From the NCBI GenBank assembly GCA_030452025.1, contig JAKDNC010000001.1, positions 1-41,077 on the forward strand: a stretch of DNA of 41,077 bases. The letters run 5' to 3'. Below, piece by piece: positions 1 to 8,325 of the stretch. Source of the stretch: Nocardioides sp. GTDB lineage: Bacteria; Actinomycetota; Actinomycetes; Propionibacteriales; Nocardioidaceae. Position numbers and translations under genes: made by a program. Below the pieces are notes generated by a model. It was not told the origin of the DNA. It was given only the letters and a program-made list of their open reading frames with translations, and did no database searches. The number at the start of each line of letters is the position of its first letter. Within the stretch, counting starts at the first letter, position 1.

Positions 1-181
1 CATCGCGCACCCGGGCCGCCACACCACACAACTGATCCAACTGCTCCCCGGTCGCAGCCAACAAGGCCGCAGCCTCGCCCTCATCCAGGGAGGCCCCACG
101 CTCGGCACGGACCAGAGCACGACGAATCTGCCCAGAGGTCGGTTGCTCCACCACGGCCTTCATGTCATCTCGTGCCAACAT
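1..181 (-). CDS. fbiC: FO synthase FbiC, N-terminal fragment (cut by window edge)
   Basis: The first 60 codons of a minus-strand gene that continues beyond position 1. The translation begins MLARDDMKAVVEQP and runs through an alternating Ala/Leu helical stretch (residues about 35-60, ending VVAARVRD). This resembles the N-terminal lead-in of bifunctional actinobacterial FbiC before its first radical-SAM domain. FbiC joins tyrosine and a ribityl-pyrimidine to make FO, the chromophore of coenzyme F420. The start ATG at 179-181 has GAAGGGG five bases upstream; an in-frame ATG at 161-163 is the alternative. No catalytic cysteine motif is inside the window, so the call rests on N-terminal resemblance. 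An F420-type LLM oxidoreductase lies 5 kb away, which fits. The gene is divergent from the PucR regulator. Confidence 0.6.
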   Translation of the reverse strand, partial: MLARDDMKAVVEQPTSGQIRRALVRAERGASLDEGEAAALLAATGEQLDQLCGVAARVRD

Positions 182-288
182 CGCTACCCCTTCACTTAGT
201 GACTCAGGCGACGCTATCGTGGCTATGAAGCCGTGTGAACGGCACGAGCCACCTTCTCCTCCTCCCCAAAACTTGTAAGAGTGTGACA

Positions 289-1944
289 ATGCCTCGATCA
301 CCAAAGATGGGCCCGGAAATGACCACCGACGCGTTGAGCCTGGCCGATATCTGCGCATTGCCAATGATGTCCGGTGTCGAGGTCTTGGCGGGAGGATCCG
401 GCCTGGACCGCCCGGTGGTGCGGTTGAACGTGATGACTCACCCCGGCATCACCCGGTGGACCAAGGAACAGGAATTCCTGCTGACCACGGGATATCCGTT
501 GCCCGCCACCGAAGTCGACCTCACCCGCCTCATCACGGAGTTGGACATGTGCGGGGTGAGCGCTCTGGCCGTCAAGCTGGACAGCTATCGGGAGGAGATT
601 CCAGCCGTGACGCTGGCTGCCGCAGACCGTCTCGGCTTCCCGGTCCTGTCCATTCCCCCGGCCATCGCATTCGATGACATTCTCTCCACCGTCCTTGCTC
701 TGATCGCCAACCGTCAGGTGGCGACGCTCACCCGGGCACAGGACCTGAGTGACGCGTTGCTGCAGGTGTCGATGCGAGGCAGCCTCGACGACATCCTGGC
801 CAGACTCAGCACTGGGCTCGGCCAAGCTGGCGTGCTCTGCTCTGATGCCAGCGGTGAGGTGCTCGCGGAGCACCTCACCGACGAGGACCGTGAACATCTC
901 AAGACTCATGGGGCGCTCCGGGCCGACGGCAGACTGTCGAGGCTGGCAGCGGTGACCGCTGCGGCTTCACATCCGTCTCTGGTGGTCCGACCGCTGCCCA
1001 CTGAGGACTCGGCCCAAGGTCACCTCTTGGCGATCCGTCGCTCCGGCGAATTCGACGCACACGAAGTGATGATGGTCGAGCAGGCGGCGATGGTCTCAGC
1101 CCTGAACATCTCCAAGACAGTGGCCGTCCACGACGTCACCCGGCGGTTCGCCGCCAATGCTCTGCAGAGTCTGCTGACCGGGCCCACGGATCAGCTCGAT
1201 GATCTGGTCACGAGCGCCACGGCCTTCGGTTGGGACCTGCGTCGTCGATCACGGGTCCTGACCGGGCTGCTCCCCGAAGAGGTCGACCCCGCGCTCCGCG
1301 AAGGCGTGAGCAACGAATGGGATGCGATGATCCGGTCGACGGACCCTGCGGCGGCGACTGGCGGCATCGGTGCCTCCTTGGCGGCTGTGTGCGATGCGAA
1401 TCTCGACAGCGAACGGCTGGCCTCCGCAGTCGCCCGCCGGATCGCCGCCCACTGCTCGGTCACGATCAGCGTCGGGATCAGCGACCCGGTTGATCAAGCC
1501 GGCGCCCTGCACCAGGCCTGGCCCCAGGCCAAGACAGCGGCGACTCTCGCGGCCCGACTCGACGACGCGCCCCGAGTTCGTCGCTATGAGGCCCTCGGCC
1601 TCCTGCGACTCCTCGACGCGGTCTCAGATCGGGCCGAGGTCGAGAGCTTCCTGCAACACACCCTCGGGCCAGTGCTGGATCTTCCCGAGCACCAGAGCAA
1701 CGAGATGCTCGCGACCCTCAAGGCACTCGTGCAGCATCGATTCAACGCCGCCGAGACCGCCCGGGTGATGCACTTCCACTACAACACGGTGCGCTATCGC
1801 GTTCGGAAGCTCGAGTCCCTGCTCGGAGACTTCACCCATGACAATCACATCGCGTTGTGCATCGGGGTCGCGCTGGAGGCGTTGCCGCTGACCGGACGTG
1901 GAAGGCGGGCCCGCTCATCGGGCGCTCTCCCTCGCGCAGACTGA
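289..1944 (+). CDS. PucR/CdaR-family transcriptional regulator
   Basis: A regulator of the PucR family, whose members control purine and other nitrogen-source catabolism. The N-terminal domain (SLADICALPMMSGVEVLAGG to about residue 130, including GLDRPV and LLTTGYPL) is the PucR N-domain. A middle region includes a degenerate GGDEF-like (CdaR) segment. The C-terminal PucR helix-turn-helix carries FNAAETARVMHFHYNTVRYR near the end. Start candidates in frame are GTG 235, ATG 289, ATG 307 and ATG 319. ATG 319 begins where the family usually begins; ATG 289 has a weak AAGAG seven bases upstream, so 289 is used with low certainty. The gene is divergent from fbiC and convergent with the NRAMP-like gene, with only 10 bp between the stops. 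It is the probable local regulator of the catabolic genes to its right. Confidence 0.85.
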   Translation: MPRSPKMGPEMTTDALSLADICALPMMSGVEVLAGGSGLDRPVVRLNVMTHPGITRWTKEQEFLLTTGYPLPATEVDLTRLITELDMCGVSALAVKLDSYREEIPAVTLAAADRLGFPVLSIPPAIAFDDILSTVLALIANRQVATLTRAQDLSDALLQVSMRGSLDDILARLSTGLGQAGVLCSDASGEVLAEHLTDEDREHLKTHGALRADGRLSRLAAVTAAASHPSLVVRPLPTEDSAQGHLLAIRRSGEFDAHEVMMVEQAAMVSALNISKTVAVHDVTRRFAANALQSLLTGPTDQLDDLVTSATAFGWDLRRRSRVLTGLLPEEVDPALREGVSNEWDAMIRSTDPAAATGGIGASLAAVCDANLDSERLASAVARRIAAHCSVTISVGISDPVDQAGALHQAWPQAKTAATLAARLDDAPRVRRYEALGLLRLLDAVSDRAEVESFLQHTLGPVLDLPEHQSNEMLATLKALVQHRFNAAETARVMHFHYNTVRYRVRKLESLLGDFTHDNHIALCIGVALEALPLTGRGRRARSSGALPRAD

Positions 1945-1954
1945 GAGTCTGCGT

Positions 1955-3163
1955 TTATCGCCAGAGGTCGGCGATTCCGGTCAGCGCGTTCCATCCCAGA
2001 TAGAGGGTGAGCAGCCATACCGCGACGCCGATGCCTAGGAGCCATGTCGGGTATCGATATCCTTGGAGCAGGTCCCTGCGCCGCCAAGCGACATATAGGA
2101 TCACTGTGAAGCCGAGCGGCAGCACCATGCCGTTAAAAGCGCCCGCGAAGATCAACAGCGTCACCGGCGCCTTGCCCAGAACCAGAAAGAGGACGAGGCT
2201 CAGGGCGATGAAGCCGACGGTGATCGCGGTGGTGGTCCGAGCAGAGGTGGTTCGGCGCGTCAGGAAGGTCACCGACGTGAACGACGCACCGATCACCGAT
2301 GTCATGGCCGCAGCCCAGAAGATCACTCCGAACAAGAGACGCCCGATGTCTCCAGCCGCAGCCCCGAAGGCACTCGCGGTCGGGTTCTCCACGCCAAGGT
2401 CGGCGCCGGACTGCACCACCCCCAAGATCGCCAGGAAGAGCAGCACCCTCATCACGCCGGTGATGATCACCCCCTGGACCGACCCGTGGGAGATGCGCCG
2501 CACAGACTCGACCCCGGACACTCCGGAGTCGAGCAGTCGATGCGCCCCGGCATAGGTCATATAACCCCCGACCGTGCCACCGATCAGCGTGGTGATGGCG
2601 AAGAGGTCGACTGTCTCCGGCGCGATGGTGTTGCGAGCTGCGACTCCCAGGTCCGGCCCCGAGGCAACCGCGATATAGGCAGTGAGCACGATCATCAATG
2701 CGCCCAGGAAGACCACTGCTTTGTCCAGCGCTGCCCCAGCCCGCTTCACCACGAAGATTCCGACGGCGAAGAGGGCCGAGACGACCGCGCCGACCCGAAT
2801 GTCGACTCCCAGAGCCGCCTTCACCCCGAGCCCGGTTCCCGCGACATTTCCGATGTTGAAGACGAGACCCCCGCTGACGATCAGCAGGCTGAGCAGGACC
2901 CCGGCGGCCGGGTTCACCGAGCGTGCCAAGTCCTGGGCGCGCTCCCCCGAGACGCCGATCACCCGCCATACGTTGAGCTGGACGGCGATGTCCACCAGCG
3001 TCGACGCCAGGATCGCGAAGGCGAACGCCGCGCCGAGCTGCACCGTAAAGGTGGTCGTCTGGGTGATGAACCCCGGCCCGATGGCGCTGGTCGCCATGAG
3101 GAACATGGCACCGAAGATCGCGCCCCTCCGGGCCACCTTCCTCTGGCCGACCGCTTCGGTCAT
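1955..3163 (-). CDS. NRAMP-related transporter lacking the metal-binding motif
   Basis: A 402-residue membrane protein with about 11 hydrophobic segments. The opening (GAIFGAMFLMATSAIGPGFI) and the later GGTVGGYMTYAGAHRLLDS segment match the divergent NRAMP branch that includes Bacillus YcsG. Canonical NRAMP Mn/Fe transporters carry DPGN in TM1; here the equivalent stretch, residues 29-32, reads GPGF, so the metal-binding Asp and Asn are absent. The gene is last in the LLM-CoA-transferase operon, 5 bp after the CoA-transferase B subunit. B. subtilis ycsG sits in the 5-oxoprolinase (pxp) operon, and this locus also has pxpABC 3 kb upstream. Transport of an organic acid or lactam, rather than a metal, is my inference. 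Confidence 0.8.
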   Translation of the reverse strand: MTEAVGQRKVARRGAIFGAMFLMATSAIGPGFITQTTTFTVQLGAAFAFAILASTLVDIAVQLNVWRVIGVSGERAQDLARSVNPAAGVLLSLLIVSGGLVFNIGNVAGTGLGVKAALGVDIRVGAVVSALFAVGIFVVKRAGAALDKAVVFLGALMIVLTAYIAVASGPDLGVAARNTIAPETVDLFAITTLIGGTVGGYMTYAGAHRLLDSGVSGVESVRRISHGSVQGVIITGVMRVLLFLAILGVVQSGADLGVENPTASAFGAAAGDIGRLLFGVIFWAAAMTSVIGASFTSVTFLTRRTTSARTTTAITVGFIALSLVLFLVLGKAPVTLLIFAGAFNGMVLPLGFTVILYVAWRRRDLLQGYRYPTWLLGIGVAVWLLTLYLGWNALTGIADLWR

Positions 3164-3168
3164 TGGCT

Positions 3169-3936
3169 TCAGGCGTCCGCTCCGTGACCCGTGAGCACCC
3201 GCAGCTGCTTGAGCTCCTCGATCGTCACTGGGGCGAGGGTCGGGACCTGCTCCGGGACGAGAAGCTCGAAGCCGGTGGCGACCTGCACCTGCTCGATGGA
3301 GACGCCTGACTGGAGAGAGTGCAGTCGCATCCGATGGCTCTTGGGGTCGAAGTCCATCAGCGCCAGGTCCGTGACCACCCAGGACGGGCCACCGAAGATC
3401 AAGCCTGCGTCAGCGCGGGCAGTTCCCCCGGAGAGATATCCAGGACTGGTCACGAAGTCGACCTTCTCCACGAAGCGACGCGGCTCATGGTTGGTCACGA
3501 TCAACGTCTCGTTGCACATCGAGATGATGTCGTTTCCGCCGCCCGGCCCGGGGAGCCGCACGTCGGGCTGTTTCGGGTCGCCGATGATGCTGGTGTTCAC
3601 GTTCCCATAGGCATCGATCTGGGCCACCCCGAGGAAGCCGTAGTCGAAGAGCCCGCGCTGCGCCATCATGAAGATGTCACTTGCGTTGGTAATCATCTCC
3701 GCGCCCACTGCGGCACGCATCTCGTTGGTCGAGGCGGGAAACTGGCCCGGCTCAAGTTGGATCCCAACCATGCCGCCCTCGAGGATCACGGTGAGGTCCG
3801 GAGCTTGCCGACGTCGCGCGAGCGCAGCGGCGAGCAGCGGCTGGCCGATCCCCGCAAACATCACCTTGCCGTTGTCCAAAATTCTGCTGGCCGTGATCGT
3901 CATGATCTCGTCGGGCAGCGCGTCCATGTCAGTCAT
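3169..3936 (-). CDS. CoA-transferase family I, subunit B (GctB/IpdB-like)
   Basis: A 255-residue beta subunit of a class I CoA-transferase. Family features are the ITASRILDNGKVMFAGIG opening, the LEGGMVG turn with Glu53 (close to the catalytic beta-Glu54 of glutaconate CoA-transferase), GFLGVAQIDAYGNVN, and the GPGGGNDI loop. Some relatives, such as IpdAB of steroid catabolism, act as ring-opening hydrolases on CoA thioesters instead of transferring CoA, so the reaction is not certain. The start ATG overlaps the stop of the alpha subunit in an ATGA, showing tight coupling. The substrate is unknown; an acid released by ring opening in the neighbouring Mo-hydroxylase/PxpABC module is a reasonable guess. 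Confidence 0.85.
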   Translation of the reverse strand: MTDMDALPDEIMTITASRILDNGKVMFAGIGQPLLAAALARRRQAPDLTVILEGGMVGIQLEPGQFPASTNEMRAAVGAEMITNASDIFMMAQRGLFDYGFLGVAQIDAYGNVNTSIIGDPKQPDVRLPGPGGGNDIISMCNETLIVTNHEPRRFVEKVDFVTSPGYLSGGTARADAGLIFGGPSWVVTDLALMDFDPKSHRMRLHSLQSGVSIEQVQVATGFELLVPEQVPTLAPVTIEELKQLRVLTGHGADA

Positions 3937-4901
3937 TTCGGCATCATTCCTTCGGCCAGTTCACGGAGTTCCTTCAACCGGTGCTCGCCGATCGAGCCCA
4001 GATAGGACTCGAAGTCCGGGTGCGCGTCCAACACGGAGTCCACGTAAGACCTGGCGCCTTGGGACCCACCCGAGCGGACTTCCTCTACGTAGTCGGAGAA
4101 CGCCTCGTGATCCGAGTCGTAGCGCCCATAGCACTCGTGCGGATAGGAGCCGAACGGCTGCTCCACGACCGCGTCCACTGCGAATCCGGGAATCAAGGTG
4201 CGGGATGGGTCCCTCCGGAAGGACTCAGTGGGCACGATCTCCTCCGCCGAGATGATCAACCGCTGGGCTGCGCGGGCCACGTCGGCGTCCATGAGCTCAT
4301 ACCCATCAATCTGGGCGTTGCCGTGAATGTCCGCCCGCTGGACGTGGATGAGCGCCACATCGGGGTTGAGACTGGGCATGGCCTGCAGGGTCTGACCGGT
4401 GTAAGGGCACTCTGTCGTCCGCACACCGAGCGTGGTGGCGAGATCCGATCCCATCATGCTCAGCGTGGGAAGGAAGGGCATGCCCATGGCCCCCGCCTTG
4501 TAGCGCAGACCCAGTCCTAGGTGGCTCCACTCCTCGTAGGTGGCCCGGCCCTGCTCGACGTACTCCCGCAGCACCTTGGCCAGACCCCAGCCGTGACCGA
4601 TACCCACCCAGCTGGTGATCACTCGGTCGGCGGCTCCATGCGCGATGAACAGCTCGGACTCGTAGCAGGTCAGAGGACGTGAGAGCGAGAGTCCCGTTCG
4701 GCCTTGACGAAGGATCTCCCACAGCAGCGCCATCGGGGTCCGCGCGTGGTTGGTGCCTCCGACCGCGACGACGAAGTCGTCCTCGACGAAGCGCCGGACT
4801 GCGTCTGCTGCGGTCATCAGCTTGTGCGACGGCCCCGCCGAGGCAGCCTCGAGGACCTGACGCGCGCGCACCGCGTCGGCCGGTTTGGTCATCGAGGTCA
4901 C
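3933..4901 (-). CDS. CoA-transferase family I, subunit A (GctA/IpdA-like)
   Basis: The alpha subunit partner, 322 residues. It contains VGGTNHARTPMALLWEILRQG, ITSWVGIGHGWGL and DVALIHVQRADIHGNAQIDG, all typical of GctA/IpdA-like chains; the DxxGNAQ turn is shared by class I enzymes. The start chosen is GTG at 4899-4901, whose GTGA overlaps the stop of the LLM gene and has AAGGAG eight bases upstream. An in-frame ATG at 4890-4892 would give 319 residues but has poor ribosome-site spacing. It forms an obligate complex with the subunit encoded next. The C-terminal region (DSDHEAFSDYVEEVRSGG) matches the usual tail of the family. Confidence 0.85.
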   Translation of the reverse strand: MTSMTKPADAVRARQVLEAASAGPSHKLMTAADAVRRFVEDDFVVAVGGTNHARTPMALLWEILRQGRTGLSLSRPLTCYESELFIAHGAADRVITSWVGIGHGWGLAKVLREYVEQGRATYEEWSHLGLGLRYKAGAMGMPFLPTLSMMGSDLATTLGVRTTECPYTGQTLQAMPSLNPDVALIHVQRADIHGNAQIDGYELMDADVARAAQRLIISAEEIVPTESFRRDPSRTLIPGFAVDAVVEQPFGSYPHECYGRYDSDHEAFSDYVEEVRSGGSQGARSYVDSVLDAHPDFESYLGSIGEHRLKELRELAEGMMPK

Positions 4902-5848
4902 TTCGCCATCTCCTTCTGGACCAGGGGGAGAACCTCGGCGGCGAACCGCTCGACCTGATCCTGCTCGTATCCGTAGGGGATCAAGCAGATCTCCTGGACC
5001 CCGACCTCGATGTGCTCCGCGATCTGCTCGGCACACTGCTCAGGGGTGCCACAGATTGCGCTGTCCGGGGTCGCATCGCTCCATTCCGGCGTGTCGAAGT
5101 ACGACGCCAGCCATGGCCCGACACGGGAGGTCGCCTCCTCGTGGGAGTCCCCGATGCACAGCGGTAGCTGGGAAACGTTGCGCAGCTCCGCTGGGTCGCG
5201 GTCCGCCTCTTCGGCGAACCGGCAGATCTTCGCCCACGACTCCGCAAACGCCTCCGCGGTGTAGAAATAGGTCAGCCAGCCGTCGCCCATGGTGGCCACG
5301 CGCCGGAGCACTCGGTCGACGTATCCCCCAATGAGGATGCCGGGGCGCTCGACCTTGGGCAGCATCTTGACCCGGCGGAACGACAGGTCATCCCAGGTGC
5401 CGGTGACCTCGTCTTCCTCCCAGAGCTGGCGACAGATCTCCAGGTTGCGTTCGAAGGTCTTGCCACGGCCCTTGAAGGGTGTCCCGGTGGCCTCGAACTC
5501 GCGCTCATACCAACCGGCCGCCAGGCCCAGGCTGAGGCGCCCGCCGGAGAGCTGCTGGATCGTGGCTGCGGTCTTTGCGAGCAGCGCGGGGTCTCGAATC
5601 GGGAGAACCAGAATCCCGGTGCCGAGAGTGACGCTGGTCGTCTGCGTCGCCAGGACAGCGAGGGTTGTCAGGGCCTCGAGCTGTGGGAACGGCTGTTTGC
5701 TGCCGAGGAACAGATGGTCCCAGGCCCACAACGACTCGAAGCCGAGCTCTTCCGCGCGCGCGGCGTAGTTCGAGAGCTGGCTCATGTCGGGACTGCGCTC
5801 CGACGAGGTGAAGTTCTCAATCGCGAGTCCAAATTTCGCTCCACTCAT
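4898..5848 (-). CDS. LLM-class flavin/F420-dependent oxidoreductase
   Basis: A 316-residue luciferase-like TIM-barrel oxidoreductase. Diagnostic stretches are AEELGFESLWAWDHLFL, VTLGTGILVLPIRDP, LSGGRLSLGLAAGWYEREF and ICGTPEQCAEQI. This arrangement is usual in actinobacterial F420-dependent LLM enzymes, although FMN-dependent members look alike. An fbiC start lies 5 kb to the left. The gene leads the four-gene operon LLM - CoA-transferase A - B - NRAMP-like. The ATG has an AGGAGAGG purine run upstream. The 164-bp leader holds a cluster of TGAC/GTCA half-sites. Its substrate is unknown; reduction or oxygen insertion on a heterocycle breakdown product would fit the operon. Confidence 0.85.
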   Translation of the reverse strand: MSGAKFGLAIENFTSSERSPDMSQLSNYAARAEELGFESLWAWDHLFLGSKQPFPQLEALTTLAVLATQTTSVTLGTGILVLPIRDPALLAKTAATIQQLSGGRLSLGLAAGWYEREFEATGTPFKGRGKTFERNLEICRQLWEEDEVTGTWDDLSFRRVKMLPKVERPGILIGGYVDRVLRRVATMGDGWLTYFYTAEAFAESWAKICRFAEEADRDPAELRNVSQLPLCIGDSHEEATSRVGPWLASYFDTPEWSDATPDSAICGTPEQCAEQIAEHIEVGVQEICLIPYGYEQDQVERFAAEVLPLVQKEMAK

Positions 5849-5906
5849 CTTGTTCCTCTCCTGGTGCAGCCGAGACCGCCACGTCGAGCACGGTCTTTGT
5901 CGTCCC

Positions 5907-5987
5907 CTGACACTAGGTGCCCTGGTGTGACGTCGGCCACGGCGTCAAGTCACACACTTCGTGACCGTGCACCTGTCAGTGAGTGAC
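5907..5987. promoter_or_regulatory. Cluster of TGAC/GTCA half-sites before the LLM operon
   Basis: In about 80 bp there are four TGAC and three GTCA tetramers. They form at least three dyads: TGACG/CGTCA (5928-5932 and 5943-5947), GTCAC/GTGAC (5949-5953 and 5961-5965) and GTCA/TGAC (5975-5978 and 5984-5987). The cluster lies upstream of the LLM gene (start 5848) and downstream of pxpC (stop 6013). A multi-site operator is likely; which regulator binds (PucR or another) cannot be read from the sequence. Confidence 0.45.
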
Positions 5988-6012
5988 AAATGATGCGTGG
6001 TCATCGAACGCC

Positions 6013-6888
6013 CTACTCGCGGACTCTCCTGAAGCAGACCGCTTGTCCGGGACGCAACTGCGCTGCCGCGGGAATCGACGACCACCTCAGGACAGCGATC
6101 ACTGGATATCCCCCCGTCACCGGATGATCGGCGAGGAACAACGTCACTCGACCTCCGGGCGGCGCTTGGAGCGAGCCGCACACGACACCCTCACTGGATA
6201 GCTCACGGCGGTCCCGGCGGGGCAGCGGCGGCCCGGACAGCCGGACCCCGACCCGGTTTGCATCGCTGGTCACCTCGAAGGGAGATTCGAAGAGTGCCTT
6301 GAGTGCCCCGTCAACGAACCAGTCCGCACGCGGCCCCACCACGGCATCCAGCATCACCGGGCCCGAACCGTGGCCTGGGCGAGGTACCGAGTCGACGGAA
6401 GGCACCGGGCCCGCGGGACGGTCCACCTCGAGGACGTCTCCGACTTCCAGTGGTGGCGGCCCCAGGCCCGACATGGTGTCGGCGGAGCACGACTCCAGGA
6501 CCTGATCGACCCGGAACCCTCCTCTGATCGCAACGTAGCTGCGCAATCCTGCGCTCGGAGTGCCGAGTCGCAGTGTCTGACCGGCACGGAGTGGGACCGG
6601 CTGGTTCACCCAGAACGCACGGCCTCCAACGGTGACGGGCGTCGGTGCGCCGGTCACTGCGACCCAGGTGGTGTGGTCGACCGTGAGCTCCAACCCCCCG
6701 AGCGTCACCTCCAAGCAGGCCGTGCCGGGCGCGTTGCCGACAAGCCGGTTGGCGAGGCTGTACGACGGCGCGTCGGCAGCACCCGCCGCGGCAACACCGA
6801 GGTGCGCATATCCGGGACGGCCCGAGTCCTGGACCAGGACCTGGGGACCGCGTGCGGTGATGGTGACCGACCTCGTCTGACGGCCCAT
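6013..6888 (-). CDS. pxpC: 5-oxoprolinase subunit C / KipA-like lactamase subunit
   Basis: A 291-residue biotin-carboxylase-like/KipA-AHS2 family protein. Signatures are LVQDSGRPGYAHLGV near residue 20, SLANRLVGN, LEVTLGGLELT, RVGVRLSGPPL and GSLQAPPGGRVTLFLADHPV followed by TGGYPVIAVL. With PxpA and PxpB it forms the bacterial ATP-dependent lactamase that opens 5-oxoproline to glutamate. The family's usual SGAMD is AAGAAD here, a mild departure. Its ATG overlaps the pxpB stop (TGATG). It is the last gene of the run that starts at the Mo-hydroxylase FAD subunit. Substrate may not be 5-oxoproline, given the changes in the partner PxpA. Confidence 0.88.
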   Translation of the reverse strand: MGRQTRSVTITARGPQVLVQDSGRPGYAHLGVAAAGAADAPSYSLANRLVGNAPGTACLEVTLGGLELTVDHTTWVAVTGAPTPVTVGGRAFWVNQPVPLRAGQTLRLGTPSAGLRSYVAIRGGFRVDQVLESCSADTMSGLGPPPLEVGDVLEVDRPAGPVPSVDSVPRPGHGSGPVMLDAVVGPRADWFVDGALKALFESPFEVTSDANRVGVRLSGPPLPRRDRRELSSEGVVCGSLQAPPGGRVTLFLADHPVTGGYPVIAVLRWSSIPAAAQLRPGQAVCFRRVRE

Positions 6889-7532
6889 CAGGAGGCCTCG
6901 GTGAATCGGACAGCTGTCCCGGGCCTCAGCAGCGCCGGTGGGTCAGCGGAGACGTCCCACAAAGTCAGGTCGGTCCGGCCGATCAACTGCCAGCCCCCAG
7001 GGGACTCACGAGGGTAGACGGATGCGAACGTGCCAGCCAGTGCCACCGAGCCGGCCGGAACACGCACTCGGGACTCTCCCCTGCGGGGAACTTCCAGCTG
7101 GGTGTTGTCACCCACCAGATAGGCAAAGCCGGGAGCAAAGCCGCAGAAGCCGACGTACCACTGGGTTTGCTGGTGCCGCTCGATCACGCCAGCGACACCG
7201 AGCCCGGTATGCGTGGCGACAAAGTCGAGGTCCTCCCCGTCGTACACGACCGGGATATGCACTTCCCGAGCCTGATCAGTCCGCTTCTCAGCCAGCGTCA
7301 GCCGGCGCAGCGCATCGCGCACGGTCCCGAGATTGGTTCGCCGTGGGTCGATGACCACTAGCACGGTCCGCATGGCAGGCACCACTTCAGTGATGCCCGG
7401 AATCGCGGCTGCAACCAGGGCACCGGCCAACGAGCGGAGGACGTCACCGTCCCCCGACTCGATCAACAACCCGGTGTCCCCACAACGGCGCACCTCCAGA
7501 GTGGCACCGCCGGGGAGCGACACTTCGGTCAC
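6888..7532 (-). CDS. pxpB: 5-oxoprolinase subunit B / KipI-like lactamase subunit
   Basis: A 214-residue KipI/allophanate-hydrolase-subunit-1 protein with a cyclophilin-like C-terminal fold. Family motifs are GFCGFAPGFAYL, then RGESRVRVPAGSVALAG and SVYPRESPGGWQLIGRT. The open frame extends far upstream into pxpA, but homology begins at VTEVSLPGG. The start is GTG at 7530-7532, overlapping the pxpA stop as GTGA; there is little ribosome-binding sequence, so translation is probably coupled. In B. subtilis the KipI/KipA pair also inhibits the sporulation kinase KinA, but here the position inside a lactamase set points to the enzymatic role. Confidence 0.88.
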   Translation of the reverse strand: MTEVSLPGGATLEVRRCGDTGLLIESGDGDVLRSLAGALVAAAIPGITEVVPAMRTVLVVIDPRRTNLGTVRDALRRLTLAEKRTDQAREVHIPVVYDGEDLDFVATHTGLGVAGVIERHQQTQWYVGFCGFAPGFAYLVGDNTQLEVPRRGESRVRVPAGSVALAGTFASVYPRESPGGWQLIGRTDLTLWDVSADPPALLRPGTAVRFTEAS

Positions 7533-8287
7533 CGCAAGGGCACCAGTTCGATGCCCGCTTCCACGAGGGCTGACCGGGTGGAGCGAGCGATCTCCACCGC
7601 TCCTGTCGTGTCGCAGTGGACGAGGAGCGCTTCGGCCTGGATCTGGATGCTGCTGCCGTCGATGGCCTCGATCTTTCCGGTGGTCGCCATCTGAACTGCC
7701 CGACGACCGGCCTCCTCGGGATCTGCATACATCGCGTTCGGTTCCGTGCGCGGCACGAGCAGGCCTTCCGTGGTGTAGGCACGATCCACGAAGGCCTCGG
7801 CCACGGTGCGTAAACCGGCGTCCTGTCCGAGACGCCAAGTCTCCGTGCCCACCTGACACAGCAGAGGAAGCTCGGGGTTGAAGGCCCGAGTTGCATCGAC
7901 AATCGCCTGGGCGTGCTCGGTGACCTTTGCCGAGGCGTTGTAGAGGGCGCCGTGTGCGCGGATGTAGTCCACCTGGCCGCCGGCCAGCCGAGCGAACGCT
8001 TCCAATGCGCCCATTTGGTAGAGCAGGTCGTCGGTGAGCTCCTGCTGGGGCACTGCGATGTAGCGACGTCCGAAGCCGTGCAGGTCCCGGTAGCTGACCT
8101 GAGCGCCGATCGAGACGTTGTTGTCCACCGAGGTCTGGCAGGTACGCCGCATGATCCCCGGGTCTCCACCGTGGAAGCCGCACGCGATGTTGGCGCTGGT
8201 CACGATGTCGAGCAGGGCGTCGTCGTCGGCCAGCTCCCACCGGCCGAGACCCTCACCAATGTCGGTTGTCAGGGCGATCTGCGGCAT
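7529..8287 (-). CDS. pxpA: 5-oxoprolinase subunit A (LamB/YcsF family), divergent
   Basis: A 252-residue LamB/YcsF protein, the TIM-barrel-like subunit of PxpABC. Clear family stretches are DALLDIVTSANIACGFHGGDPGIM, DLHGFGRR, RAHGALYN and DRAYTTEGLLVPR. Several positions conserved in 5-oxoprolinases are changed: the opening DLN reads ALT before TDIGEG, the GAHPS turn reads GAQVS so a conserved His is Gln, and the late HGD reads HCD. The ATG at 8285-8287 has AAAGGAG upstream. It sits between the NCS1 permease and pxpB. These changes suggest an altered substrate, perhaps a lactam made by the upstream Mo-hydroxylase; this is inference. Confidence 0.88.
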   Translation of the reverse strand: MPQIALTTDIGEGLGRWELADDDALLDIVTSANIACGFHGGDPGIMRRTCQTSVDNNVSIGAQVSYRDLHGFGRRYIAVPQQELTDDLLYQMGALEAFARLAGGQVDYIRAHGALYNASAKVTEHAQAIVDATRAFNPELPLLCQVGTETWRLGQDAGLRTVAEAFVDRAYTTEGLLVPRTEPNAMYADPEEAGRRAVQMATTGKIEAIDGSSIQIQAEALLVHCDTTGAVEIARSTRSALVEAGIELVPLR

Positions 8288-8325
8288 GTGCCGGGCTCCT
8301 TTGATCTGGATGGGATGAGACGCCG

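Noticed and set aside
1955..3163. Mn/Fe transporter MntH
   Set aside because: The DPGN metal-binding motif is missing.
6888..7532. KipI sporulation-kinase inhibitor role
   Set aside because: The organism is an actinomycete and the gene lies in an enzyme operon with pxpA and pxpC.
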